Shown in pieces: positions 8,421-16,762 of a stretch of 64,000 nt of DNA. How positions within the stretch are numbered: the first letter of the stretch is position 1; each line of letters opens with the position of its first letter. The position numbers and the translations under genes are program-made. The stretch comes from Cribrihabitans_A pelagius. GTDB taxonomy: Bacteria > Pseudomonadota > Alphaproteobacteria > Rhodobacterales > Rhodobacteraceae. Location: contig NZ_JBMERR010000007.1 of NCBI RefSeq assembly GCF_048820915.1, positions 1-64,000 of the forward strand. The letters are read 5' to 3'. Under the pieces are notes generated by a model. The model ran no database searches. It was given only the letters and a program-made list of their open reading frames with translations, and was not told the origin of the DNA.

Positions 8421-9757
8421 CACGCTACTGTGCCAAACGGCTGCCGGTTCAAATGGGGCCGGCGGCCTGGAACACGATCCTCGGGCCGCAATCGGCACCT
8501 GAGCCGCTGACCGAGGACACCGGCGCGGATTTCGTCGTGGTGGGCGCGGGTTTTGCCGGCTTGTCGGCGGCGCGGCGGCTAACGCAGCTGCAACCTGATG
8601 CGCGTACTGTGGTGCTGGAGGCCGGACGTGTGGCCGAAGGCTCTGCCGGGCGCAATTCCGGCTTCATGATCGATCTGCCGCATGACCTCGCGTCGGACGA
8701 TTACGCAGGTTCGGGTGATGACCGGGTGATGATCGCCCTGAACCGGCAGGCCATCGGCTTTGCCGGGGCGGCGGTGGACGAATACCAGATCAACCCTAAC
8801 TATTTCGACCGGGCGGGCAAGGTGAATGGCGCAGCCAGCGTCGCGGCTGCCCGCCATAACGAGAGCTACGCGGCCCATCTCGCCTCGCTGGGCGAGCGCA
8901 GCGAAATGCTGGATGCTCAGGCGATGCGGGAGCTCACCGGCTCACCGCATTACGTCGGCGGTCTTTATACGCCGGGGACGGTGATGTTGCAGCCGGCGGG
9001 CTATATCCGCGGGCTGGCGGCGGGGCTGAGGCGCGCGGGCGTGCGGATCTGCGAAGATTCGCCGGTCACTGGTTTCACCCGCGAGGGCAGCGACTGGGTA
9101 GTGAAAACGCGGAGCGCGCAGGTGACGGCGCCGCGCGTCATCCTGACCGTGAACGGTCACTTGGAAAGCTTCGGCATCGAGAAGGGCCGGCTGATGCAGC
9201 TGTTCCTCTACGCGGTGATGACGCCGGAACTCGACGCCGGGGCGCTGGCCAAGCTTGGCGGAGCATCCCGCTGGGGCGTTACCCCGTCCGACCCGATGGG
9301 CACCACCATGCGCCGCATCGATACGGGGCAGGGCGGCAATCGTATCGTCACCCGCACCTGCGCGACGCTTTTGCCCAATGCGCGCCCTTCGGCGCGGGAA
9401 TTGCGCCGCGCGGCGCAGGTGATGCAGCGCAAGTTCGACCAGCGCTTCCCGCAACTGGCGGGTATGAAGATGGAGCACGCCTGGGCCGGGCACCTCTGCC
9501 TCAGCCTCAACGGGGTCAGCGTCACCCGTCAGGTGGAAGAGGGCGTGTTCTCCGGCTGTGTGCAGAACGGGCTGGGCACCGCGCGCGGAACGCTGACGGG
9601 CATTGCGGCAGCGGAGCTGGCGGCAGGAACAAGCAGCGAGATATCGCGGTATTTCAGCTCAGAGGCGCGCCCCAAACGTCTTCCGCCGCAACCCTTCCGC
9701 CAGATCGGCGCCAATGCGGTGCTGCGCTGGAAAGAATGGCGGGCTCGGGACGAATAA
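8417..9757 (+). CDS. FAD-dependent oxidoreductase of the DAO (D-amino acid oxidase) family
   Basis: A 446-residue flavoprotein. The dinucleotide-binding motif VVVGAGFAGLSAARRL lies at about residues 35-50, and the DAO domain runs to the C-terminus with EHAWAGHLC and NGLGTARGTLTG near the flavin. It resembles PuuB/OoxB-like amine and sarcosine-type oxidases. I use TTG 8417, whose bases overlap the ALDH stop (TTGA), giving translational coupling; an ATG at 8453 is the alternative. It likely oxidises a secondary or tertiary amine (an N-methyl amino acid or D-hydroxyproline) made upstream in the pathway. Confidence 0.83.
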   Translation: MTRYCAKRLPVQMGPAAWNTILGPQSAPEPLTEDTGADFVVVGAGFAGLSAARRLTQLQPDARTVVLEAGRVAEGSAGRNSGFMIDLPHDLASDDYAGSGDDRVMIALNRQAIGFAGAAVDEYQINPNYFDRAGKVNGAASVAAARHNESYAAHLASLGERSEMLDAQAMRELTGSPHYVGGLYTPGTVMLQPAGYIRGLAAGLRRAGVRICEDSPVTGFTREGSDWVVKTRSAQVTAPRVILTVNGHLESFGIEKGRLMQLFLYAVMTPELDAGALAKLGGASRWGVTPSDPMGTTMRRIDTGQGGNRIVTRTCATLLPNARPSARELRRAAQVMQRKFDQRFPQLAGMKMEHAWAGHLCLSLNGVSVTRQVEEGVFSGCVQNGLGTARGTLTGIAAAELAAGTSSEISRYFSSEARPKRLPPQPFRQIGANAVLRWKEWRARDE

Positions 9758-9832
9758 CCCCGGTGCTGCCGGGTAAAGGGTAACGAGCGGCAGAGCGCCT
9801 GCCGTTCTTGTCGTTTTGGACCCAAGCAAAAG

Positions 9833-9859
9833 GCCCGCCCTCGGAGGCCAAGGGCGGGC
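9833..9859 (-). terminator. Rho-independent terminator after the mttB-like gene
   Basis: A perfect 9-bp stem (GCCCGCCCT with AGGGCGGGC) encloses a 9-base loop. Read on the minus strand it is followed by CCTTTTGC. It lies between the convergent flavoprotein and methyltransferase genes and may serve both. Confidence 0.75.
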
Positions 9860-9877
9860 AAGGTGGTCCGGGGGGAT

Positions 9878-11434
9878 TCAGTAACTCTGGTTCAGCTCGT
9901 CCGCGGCAGGTATTTCCCGCTCACGCCGGGCGATATAGGCAAGGAGTTCCTCGTTTTTGGCTTCGTCGAGCTTTGGCTCCTGATATTCGGACAGGAGCTT
10001 CTTTGCGCGGGTCAGAGCCCGTCCGGTGATCTCGACGCTGCCCTCGGCCTGCCATTGTTCGATCGAGTTGTTGTCGAACAGCTCCGGCATGAAGAACGCC
10101 TCCTGGAAGTTCTCCAGCGTGTGCGGGTGACCGAGGTAGTGGCCGCCCGGGCCCACATCCGGCACCGCCGCAACCGCCTGGTCGAAATCGTCCCAGCGGG
10201 GGCCTTGCGCCATCCGGTAGCCCATGGCGCATTGCTCTGCATCGACGATGAATTTGGCAACCGAACAATGCATGCCGGCTTCATTCCAACCGGCCGAGTG
10301 CCAGATGTAGTTGGCGCCTGCGTGCAGCACGGCCGACAAGGTCGTTGCGCTCTCATAGCCGGCTTGCGCGTCAAAGGTCTTGGCCCCGCCAAGCGTGTTC
10401 GAAGTCCGCCACGGCACGCCATAGTGGCGCGCCATCTGGCCGATCATGAAGTTCATCAGCGAAATTTCTGGTGTGCCTGCCATCGGCGCGCCGGACTTCA
10501 TGCTGACGGTCGACAGGTAATGGCCGTAGATCGCGGGTGCGCCCTTGCGGATCACCTGCGTGTAGGCGAGCGCCGAAAGCGCCTCGGCATTGAGTTGCGC
10601 GACAGCCGCAGGGACCGATGCAGGCGTGTTGGCCCCGCCGAGGACGAAGGGCGAGCACAGCACAGGCTGCTTGCGTTTGCAGAAGGCGCGCATCGCCCCG
10701 AGCATGGTTTCGTCCCACACCAGCGGCGAGTTGCCGTTGCAGTTGCCGGTGGTGACGGGATGCTCCTCAAGGAACTCCTCACCAAAGAGGATTGCGCACA
10801 TCTCCATTACGTCCTCGGCATTCTTGGGGCTCGTGGTCATGCCCATGAACATCTTGTCCGAGTGTTTCATCGAGGAATAAGTGATGCGCAGGTGGCGCTG
10901 GCTGATCGGATGGTCGTAGGGCTCCACGATGTGATGCGCCGAGGAATGCAGCGCAGGCAGCATGTGGGAGAGCTTGTGGAACATCGCGAGGTCTTCGAGC
11001 GTGGGGTTGCGGCGCACGTCGTCGAGATCGCGCAGGAAGGGCGCGCCCGTCATTGGGACAAACACCGAGTGTTTGCCGCCAAGCCGGACGTTGTTGACGG
11101 GATTGCGCGCGTGATAGGTGAACTCTGACGGGATGGTCGCGATCAATTCGCGCACCAGGCCCCGGTCGGGATAGACCATCTCGCCCTCGACTTTCGCACC
11201 GGCGCGCTTCCAGTCCGACAGCGCTGTCTCGTCGCGAAACTGAACACCGACATTTTCAAGAATATCCATTGAAGTATTGTCGATGCGTTCAACCTGTGCG
11301 CCGTCCATGACCTCGCAGAGCGGCAGTGCGCGGGTCAGTCCCGGCAACATGGTGAAATCGCTCGCGGTGCGAAGTGTTCGGCGGGCGGATCGACCTCCGG
11401 AGCGGCTGCGGGAACGGATGAGAGTCTCGGTCAT
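9878..11434 (-). CDS. MttB-family (trimethylamine methyltransferase-like) protein, non-pyrrolysine type
   Basis: A 518-residue TIM-barrel methyltransferase of the MttB superfamily (COG5598). The start at 11434 (MTETLIRSRSR) follows AAAAGGAGA at good spacing; the frame extends further upstream but without a ribosome site. No in-frame TAG occurs, so it is the non-pyrrolysine class, whose studied members demethylate glycine betaine or proline betaine onto a corrinoid protein. No corrinoid protein or activase gene is nearby. Position opposite the importer and oxidoreductase genes argues for removal of the first methyl group from an imported betaine. Confidence 0.85.
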   Translation of the reverse strand: MTETLIRSRSRSGGRSARRTLRTASDFTMLPGLTRALPLCEVMDGAQVERIDNTSMDILENVGVQFRDETALSDWKRAGAKVEGEMVYPDRGLVRELIATIPSEFTYHARNPVNNVRLGGKHSVFVPMTGAPFLRDLDDVRRNPTLEDLAMFHKLSHMLPALHSSAHHIVEPYDHPISQRHLRITYSSMKHSDKMFMGMTTSPKNAEDVMEMCAILFGEEFLEEHPVTTGNCNGNSPLVWDETMLGAMRAFCKRKQPVLCSPFVLGGANTPASVPAAVAQLNAEALSALAYTQVIRKGAPAIYGHYLSTVSMKSGAPMAGTPEISLMNFMIGQMARHYGVPWRTSNTLGGAKTFDAQAGYESATTLSAVLHAGANYIWHSAGWNEAGMHCSVAKFIVDAEQCAMGYRMAQGPRWDDFDQAVAAVPDVGPGGHYLGHPHTLENFQEAFFMPELFDNNSIEQWQAEGSVEITGRALTRAKKLLSEYQEPKLDEAKNEELLAYIARREREIPAADELNQSY

Positions 11435-11769
11435 GGCGGGGTCTCCTTTTGACGTCAGTCTGCTGAGACACCCGTGGGCGCGCCTGCAAAATACCGAAAT
11501 CTGCTTGCAGGAAGCGACCTGTATCAGCTGCAGCTCGGCTTTCAGAGTTGCAGTTAAGATCATCGTGAATACTTCAGCTCAGAAGTCAGCGTTCTGGGTG
11601 CCGGCCGCAGGTCATACCCGCAGCACCCAATGGGTCCATCCCACATTGATGAACGACCGCTTTCGGGAAGGCGGCTTCTCGGCCTTGCGTCTGCAGCGCA
11701 GCCTTGGGCTCAGGACCCATCGATTTCCGCTAATCTGCACAATTCACTGTTCGAATAACGAGCGGTGAT
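11435..11769. other. Spacer with degraded IS-end sequence
   Basis: No gene seen. The segment from about 11690 to 11769 (GGGCTCAGGACCCATCGATT and following) matches the 5' end seen at 154-217 of the first IS5 remnant. A second imperfect copy of the CCCAATGGGTCC motif lies near 11627. The part next to the methyltransferase should hold its promoter; I could not pick boxes with confidence. Confidence 0.5.
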
Positions 11770-12522
11770 ATGTCAGATCTTTTCTGGTTGAGCGACGCGC
11801 GGATGGCGCGTCTTGAACCTTTCGTCGGGAAGTCAGCACCCGACGCTGTTTTCTACTCCTCCTCAAATCCCGAAGTCCCATGGCATATCACGCGTGGATG
11901 ACCGCGTGTGTTGAGCGGGATCATCTTTATCAATCGCAATGGCTTACGGTGGCGCGGCGCACCCAAGGAAGACGGTCTGCACAATGAAGAGAAGACCGTG
12001 AAGGTCGACGCGACCTATCTCAAGGCGCATCGCACGGCATCGAGCCTCGCGGTAATGGAAGGGGACGTGAACGCCTGATCCCTTGCCCGGCAGGGCATTG
12101 CGCAGCGATGTCCCGAGAGGGTGCGCACCAAAGGTGGCATAAACACCAGGCTGCACGCCGTCTGCGACGGTCAAGGCCGCCCGCTGGCCTGTTTGTCACT
12201 GCTGGGCAGGTGAGTGATTACACCGGGGCACGGGCGTTGTTGAGCAGCTTGCCCAAAGCCGGGTGGCTGCTCGGGGATCGCGGCCATGATGCCGGTCAGT
12301 TTAGAGAAGCGTTGAAAGCCAAAGGGATACGCGCATGTATCCCGGGGCGAAAGCAACGGAAGACACCCGTCCAATACGACAAGCGCCGATACAAACGGCG
12401 CAACCGGATCGAGATCATGTGCGGCGGCCTCAAGGACTGGCGTCGCGTCGCAACCCGATACGGCGGATGCGCGAAGGTCTTCCTATCCGGCATGGCTCTC
12501 GCCATTCCCGTGTTGAACCTGA
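11770..12522 (+). pseudogene. IS5-family transposase, degraded copy
   Basis: ATG 11770 opens MSDLFWLSDARMARLEPF, then the frame breaks. LSGIIFINRNGLRWRGAPKE appears near 11912, followed directly by EEKTVKVDATYLKAHRTAS, so an internal piece is deleted. After a short foreign insertion the frame resumes with RTKGGINTRLHAVCD, VSDYTGARALLSSLPKAGWL and IRACIPGRKQRKTPVQYDKR. The C-terminus is cut at about 12522, where an IS110 transposase begins. The copy is non-functional and related to the one at 154-1017. Confidence 0.82.
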
Positions 12523-13598
12523 ATGGAGGACTACGGGATCAAACTGTTTGGCGGACTGAATGTGTCGCTGGCCAAGACTGGGATCTGCGTGGTCATTGAG
12601 CACGGAAAGATCATCCGGGAGGCCCAGGCCGCCAGTGAGCCGGAACCCTCGGTCGTATGGCTCCAAGCACTGGAAAGAACCATTGCCCCTGCCAGTCTTG
12701 AGGCCGGCCCTCTGCCGCAATCGCTGCATCGTGGACTGACGTCGGTGGGACTGGATGCCGTGCGGATGGAAACCCGGCAGGTCAAGGGTGCCCTGAAATC
12801 AATGCCGATCAAGACTGACCTCCGGGACGCCGAGGGGATTGCCCGGATGCTTCATCTCGGGTGGTTCCGCCCAGTCCATTGCAAGTCGGTCCCGGCGCAG
12901 GAAATCAGGGCCATGCTCCCAGCGCGTGAGACCATTCAGCAGAACATGATCGCGCTGGAGCTGTCCCTGCGCGGTTTGCTTCGGAACTTCGGCTCAAGGC
13001 CGACGCAATCTCCCGCGGGGAATTCGAAGCGCGCATCCGGGAACCGGTGAGCGGAAACATGATGCTTGAGACAGCGGCGCACCCGATGTTTCGCGCGAGA
13101 ATTGCGCTGCGTCTGGGGTTGGCAGCACTCAAACGACGCGTCCGGCAGATGGCATCTGAGGACCCTTTCTGCATGCGGCTGATGGCTATGTCCGGTGCCG
13201 GGACCGTCGTTGCGCTGACGTACCGATCCGCAGCCGATGATCCGCCGCGCTTCCGCTCATCCAAGAATGTTGGCCCTTGGGCCGGCCTCACACCTTTCAG
13301 GAGCCAGTCCGGTAACCGCGTTGTCCCGGGCGGCATCACCCGGGCCGACAGCGTAAATCTGCGCCGAACTCTGTGCCATACGGCCGCAGTGATGATAAAC
13401 CGCGGCCGATCTGCCTGGCTCGGGACACGGGGCACACAGATCGCCAGGCGCCGGGGCCGCAAGCGGGCCATGGCAGCCCTCGCGCGCCGCATTGCCGTGA
13501 TCCTGCACCATATTTGGGCCGGCGGAGCGGCCTTCCGGTGGGAGGCCGCAGCGAACCCATGGCCCCGCCGGAAAGTACGCCTGATCGCCGGCACTTGA
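12523..13598 (+). pseudogene. IS110-family transposase, frameshifted
   Basis: The first frame, from ATG 12523, carries the DEDD-type N-terminal domain: FGGLNVSLAKTGICVVIEHG and SMPIKTDLRDAEGIARMLHL. It is lost near 13000 (after GLLRNFG). The second frame, to 13598, carries the Transposase_20 half: MSGAGTVVALTYRSAADDP, GLTPFRSQSGNR, GGITRADSVNLRRTLC and the terminal IAVILHHIWAGGAAFRWE. Both halves are collinear with intact IS110 transposases, so one frameshift split the gene. It abuts the truncated IS5 copy, implying insertion next to or into it. Confidence 0.85.
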
Positions 13599-13741
13599 GG
13601 TCCCCAAGGGACGTGGTTCCGAGGATGCCCCAAGTCATCCACGCTGCAATACCAGAAGGTAAAATCTCCAGCTTCCGGCTGCCAGGAGCCGGCGCAGTGC
13701 GGGCTGCTCCGAGGCGGGGGGCCTCGACAGCCGCTGGTCGA

Positions 13742-14407
13742 TCAGTAATCCGAAACCAGCAGGTGCAGCGGAGCTTCGTCCTCCTCGACTTCGGCAAAGC
13801 GGCCGATCGGGGCCTCGAAGACATTGTCGGTGTCGTCATCGTTGACCGTCGACACCTCTCCGATCAGGCAGTCCCCGCCTTCAGCCCAGAATGCATGCCA
13901 GATGCCGGGCAGCAGGGTGACGCTTTCGCCCGGAGCCAGCCGCAGGCGGCCGCCAGCCTCCAGAGTCACATTGCATCCGTCGCAGGGCACGCTGACCTTC
14001 GACTGCCGGTCAATGCCGCCGTCCGCGCCGGGGGCATACAGCTCCACGATCAGATCGCCGCCGCCCCGGTTGATGATGTCTTCCGCCTTGACGTTGTGGC
14101 GGTGCATCGGGGAGAGCTGCTGCTCGCGCGAGATCATGATCTTCTCGGCGTAGAGCATGCCGCGGCCGGACGACAGCGTGTCCAGCGTCCCGTTGCGCGC
14201 GGTAAAGAGGAACAGGCCGAGCTCGTCGAAACGGCCCTCGCCGTAATCGGTGATGTCCCAGCCCAGCTTGCGCGCGCGGATCAGGTCGCCGTCCGGCCCG
14301 CGCAGCCGGTCCGGCTGCCAATAGGCAAAAGGCGGCAGGTGCACGCCAAGAGTGCGCATGAAGGCCTCGCCCTCACGCAGGATTTCGTTGACCTTGGATC
14401 TCTTCAT
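13742..14407 (-). CDS. D-lyxose isomerase (cupin-type sugar isomerase)
   Basis: A 221-residue cupin sugar isomerase. The metal site is visible as SPMHRHNVKAEDIINRGGG (about residues 99-117) and a later LLPGIWHAFW His. Family members interconvert D-lyxose and D-xylulose, and some act on D-mannose and D-fructose. It overlaps the PfkB kinase by four bases (ATGA), so the two are translationally coupled, and it ends the fructose-import operon. In that setting mannose-fructose or lyxose-xylulose exchange feeding the kinase is the natural reading; the true substrate is inferred. Confidence 0.82.
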   Translation of the reverse strand: MKRSKVNEILREGEAFMRTLGVHLPPFAYWQPDRLRGPDGDLIRARKLGWDITDYGEGRFDELGLFLFTARNGTLDTLSSGRGMLYAEKIMISREQQLSPMHRHNVKAEDIINRGGGDLIVELYAPGADGGIDRQSKVSVPCDGCNVTLEAGGRLRLAPGESVTLLPGIWHAFWAEGGDCLIGEVSTVNDDDTDNVFEAPIGRFAEVEEDEAPLHLLVSDY

Positions 14408-15354
14408 AGCCCGGTAATATCCTTCAGTTCGTGGCGCCAGGGCGGGTTTGCCCCGGCGCGGGAAACGGTAACGGCAACAGCCCGTGCGCCAAAGGCGAGG
14501 CAGGCGGCCAGGTCCGAGTCTTCCGCCTCTTCCAGCGCGCCCGGAGTGAGCAGGCCCAACTCGCTGGCCTTGACCAGGAAACCCGCATTGAAGGTGTCGC
14601 CCGCGCCCACGGTGTCCGCGACTTCTGCGGGATGCGCGACAGCTTCGGTCAGCCGGCCATCCCGCCGGAAACCGGCCACGCCGCTGGCGCCGCGGGTCAG
14701 TACCGCCAGGCCCGGGCCGATGTCGAGGATCCTGGCGATCTTGTCCTGCAGCGTTGCCGCCTCCGGGAAGATCCAGTCCAGATCTTCTTCCGACACCTTG
14801 ACGATTGACGCCAAGGAAATGATGCGCTCCAGGCGGTCCCTGTAGGCGTCCGGCGCGCGGATGAAACCGGGCCGGATGTTGGGGGCCACCATCACGGGCA
14901 GGCGGGCGGCGTGGCGTTCGGCAAGCTCCAGCAGCACGTCCGCGGCCGGTGCGTGGCACAGGCTGATTCCGCCGAAGAACAGGCAGTTCACTTCATCGCC
15001 GATGTCCCGCAGGTCCTGCGCGCGGATCCCGCGCAGGGCGGAGTTTTCGTCGTAGAACGTATACGCGGCCTGGCCGTCATTCATGTGCAGGACGGCAATG
15101 GTCGACGGGCGGCTGGTGGTCACGCAATAGGAGGTGTCCACGAGGCTGGCTGTCAGTTCGGCCGCAAGCTGTCGGCCAAACCGGTCCGCCGAAAGGCCCG
15201 TCAGCATGCCGGCCGACACGCCGAGGCGGCCAAGTGCAATGGCGGTGTTGAACACCGAGCCGCCGCTATAGGGGACGTAGGCTTCTTGGCCCCCCCCCCC
15301 CCGGGTCTGCCGGGGGATCATGTCGATCAGGGCTTCTCCGCAGCACAGGATCAT
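14404..15354 (-). CDS. PfkB-family sugar kinase (fructokinase-like)
   Basis: A 316-residue ribokinase/PfkB-family kinase. The N-terminal GEALIDMIP and PYSGGSVFNTAIALGRLGV segments bind sugar, and the C-terminal DTVGAGDTFNAGFL motif holds the anion hole and catalytic Asp. It overlaps frcK upstream and the isomerase downstream by four bases each. Codons about 18-22 contain an uninterrupted run of 13 G, encoding RGGGG just before QEAYVP. The present length keeps the frame open, but a slip would kill this gene and uncouple the isomerase. Likely role: cytoplasmic phosphorylation of imported fructose. Confidence 0.87.
   Translation of the reverse strand: MILCCGEALIDMIPRQTRGGGGQEAYVPYSGGSVFNTAIALGRLGVSAGMLTGLSADRFGRQLAAELTASLVDTSYCVTTSRPSTIAVLHMNDGQAAYTFYDENSALRGIRAQDLRDIGDEVNCLFFGGISLCHAPAADVLLELAERHAARLPVMVAPNIRPGFIRAPDAYRDRLERIISLASIVKVSEEDLDWIFPEAATLQDKIARILDIGPGLAVLTRGASGVAGFRRDGRLTEAVAHPAEVADTVGAGDTFNAGFLVKASELGLLTPGALEEAEDSDLAACLAFGARAVAVTVSRAGANPPWRHELKDITGL
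15290..15302 (-). repeat. 13-base homopolymer (G on coding strand) in the PfkB gene
   Basis: Thirteen consecutive C on the plus strand, G on the coding strand, near the 5' end of the kinase gene. Tracts of this length are prone to slipped-strand mispairing, and also to sequencing and assembly error. Confidence 0.95.
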
Positions 15355-15989
15355 ACCGGCTCTCCCCGATACTCGATACCGGCCGCCAGTTCCGCAGATT
15401 CGATCCGGGCCGCGTTTGCAAGGTCGTTGCCTTCCGCGCGGGCCGTGGCGGCCTGCGCATCGAGCCCGTGCGACAGCCAGCGGGTGACCAGGCGCCGCCG
15501 CAATTCCGAAATGTCAACCTTGACGCGAATGGCCAGGTCCCAGTTCTGTGCAAGGTTGCGCCAGCCGGCTTCATCGAAAAGGAGATAGTTCCCTTCTACA
15601 AGTACAATATTATGCTCCGGCCCGACCCGGCCCGCGCCGGCAATGGCGATGTCGCGGGGGCGGTCGAATACCGGGTAGAAGACCTCCTCTTCCTGTGTCA
15701 GCGCCGGCAGCAGGCGGGCTAACCCGCCGAGGTCGAAGGTCTCCGGCGCGCCTTTACGCGCCAGAAGGCCGCGCTTGGAGAGGATTTCGTTGTCGAGGTG
15801 AAAACCGTCCATCGGCACCACCGCGGTGCGGTGTCCCTGCTGGCTCAGCGCGTCGGCGGCCGCCTGCGCCAGGGTCGACTTGCCGCTGCCCGGCGCCCCG
15901 GAAACGGCCACCAGCCGCCGCCGCCCGGCGGGGGCGGCCGCGGTGATGGCCGCGGCCAATGCGCCGATGTCCGACAGCGTTGTGGTCAT
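15351..15989 (-). CDS. frcK: FrcK-type kinase (uridine kinase-like P-loop protein)
   Basis: A 212-residue nucleoside/nucleotide-kinase-type protein with P-loop VSGAPGSGKSTLAQAAADAL and the segments VVPMDGFHLDN and VLVEGNYLLFDE typical of the pantothenate/uridine kinase-like fold. In Sinorhizobium the fructose operon frcBCAK ends with such a protein; its biochemical role there is unclear. It overlaps frcA by four bases and the PfkB gene by four bases. The start at 15989 gives the coupled ATGA arrangement; the frame runs further upstream only inside frcA. Confidence 0.82.
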   Translation of the reverse strand: MTTTLSDIGALAAAITAAAPAGRRRLVAVSGAPGSGKSTLAQAAADALSQQGHRTAVVPMDGFHLDNEILSKRGLLARKGAPETFDLGGLARLLPALTQEEEVFYPVFDRPRDIAIAGAGRVGPEHNIVLVEGNYLLFDEAGWRNLAQNWDLAIRVKVDISELRRRLVTRWLSHGLDAQAATARAEGNDLANAARIESAELAAGIEYRGEPV

Positions 15990-16762
15990 GCGCCTGCGAG
16001 GTCCTCTTCCGGTGCCTTGGCGCCGGTCATGTAGGCCACCGCGTCCGACATCGAGTGTTCCTTGGGGTTGAGCACACACAGCCGCCGGCCCAGCCGGTGC
16101 ACGTGGATGCGGTCCGCCACTTCGAAGACATGCGGCATGTTGTGGCTGATCAGGATGATCGGAATGCCGCGCGACTTCACGTCCTGGATCAGCTCCAGCA
16201 CCCGGCGGGATTCCTTGACGCCAAGGGCCGCCGTGGGCTCGTCCAGGATGATCACCTTGGAGCCAAAGGCCGCCGCGCGGGCCACCGCGACGCCCTGCCG
16301 CTGCCCGCCGGAGAGCGTCTCGACTGCCTGGTTGATGTTCTGGATCGTCATCAGCCCCAGCTCGGTGAGCTTCTCCCGCGCGACGCGGGCCATTTCGGCC
16401 TTGTCGAGCTGGCGCAGGTATTTGCCCCGCCAGCCCGGCTTCCTGAGTTCGCGGCCCATGAACATGTTGTCGGCAATCGACAGCGCAGGCGACATGGCGA
16501 GGGTCTGGTAGACAGTTTCGATGCCTTCCTCGCGGGCATCGAGCGGCGAGGAGAACCGCACCTTGCGCCCCTCCAGCCAGACCTCTCCGCCGTCCGGCGC
16601 CACCGCGCCGGAGACCGCCTTGATGAGCGTGGACTTACCGGCGCCGTTGTCGCCGATGACGGCCAGGATTTCCCCGGGCATCAGGTCGAAATCGCAATGA
16701 TCCAGCGCAGTGACCTTGCCGTAGCGTTTGACCAGGTTGCGGGCTTTGAGAATGGGTTCCAT
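15986..16762 (-). CDS. frcA: Fructose-type ABC transporter ATP-binding protein
   Basis: A 258-residue single-cassette sugar ABC ATPase with Walker A GDNGAGKSTLIKA, signature ETLSGGQRQGVAVARA, Walker B VIILDEPTAALG and switch IILISHNMPHV. The single cassette, rather than the double one of RbsA/XylG, is the FrcA type. The ATG at 16762 shares one base with the frcC stop (TGATG). It energises uptake through FrcC with FrcB as receptor. Confidence 0.88.
   Translation of the reverse strand: MEPILKARNLVKRYGKVTALDHCDFDLMPGEILAVIGDNGAGKSTLIKAVSGAVAPDGGEVWLEGRKVRFSSPLDAREEGIETVYQTLAMSPALSIADNMFMGRELRKPGWRGKYLRQLDKAEMARVAREKLTELGLMTIQNINQAVETLSGGQRQGVAVARAAAFGSKVIILDEPTAALGVKESRRVLELIQDVKSRGIPIILISHNMPHVFEVADRIHVHRLGRRLCVLNPKEHSMSDAVAYMTGAKAPEEDLAGA

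Noticed and set aside
9878..11434. Pyrrolysine-containing MttB
   Set aside because: The frame is open through its whole length without an in-frame amber codon.
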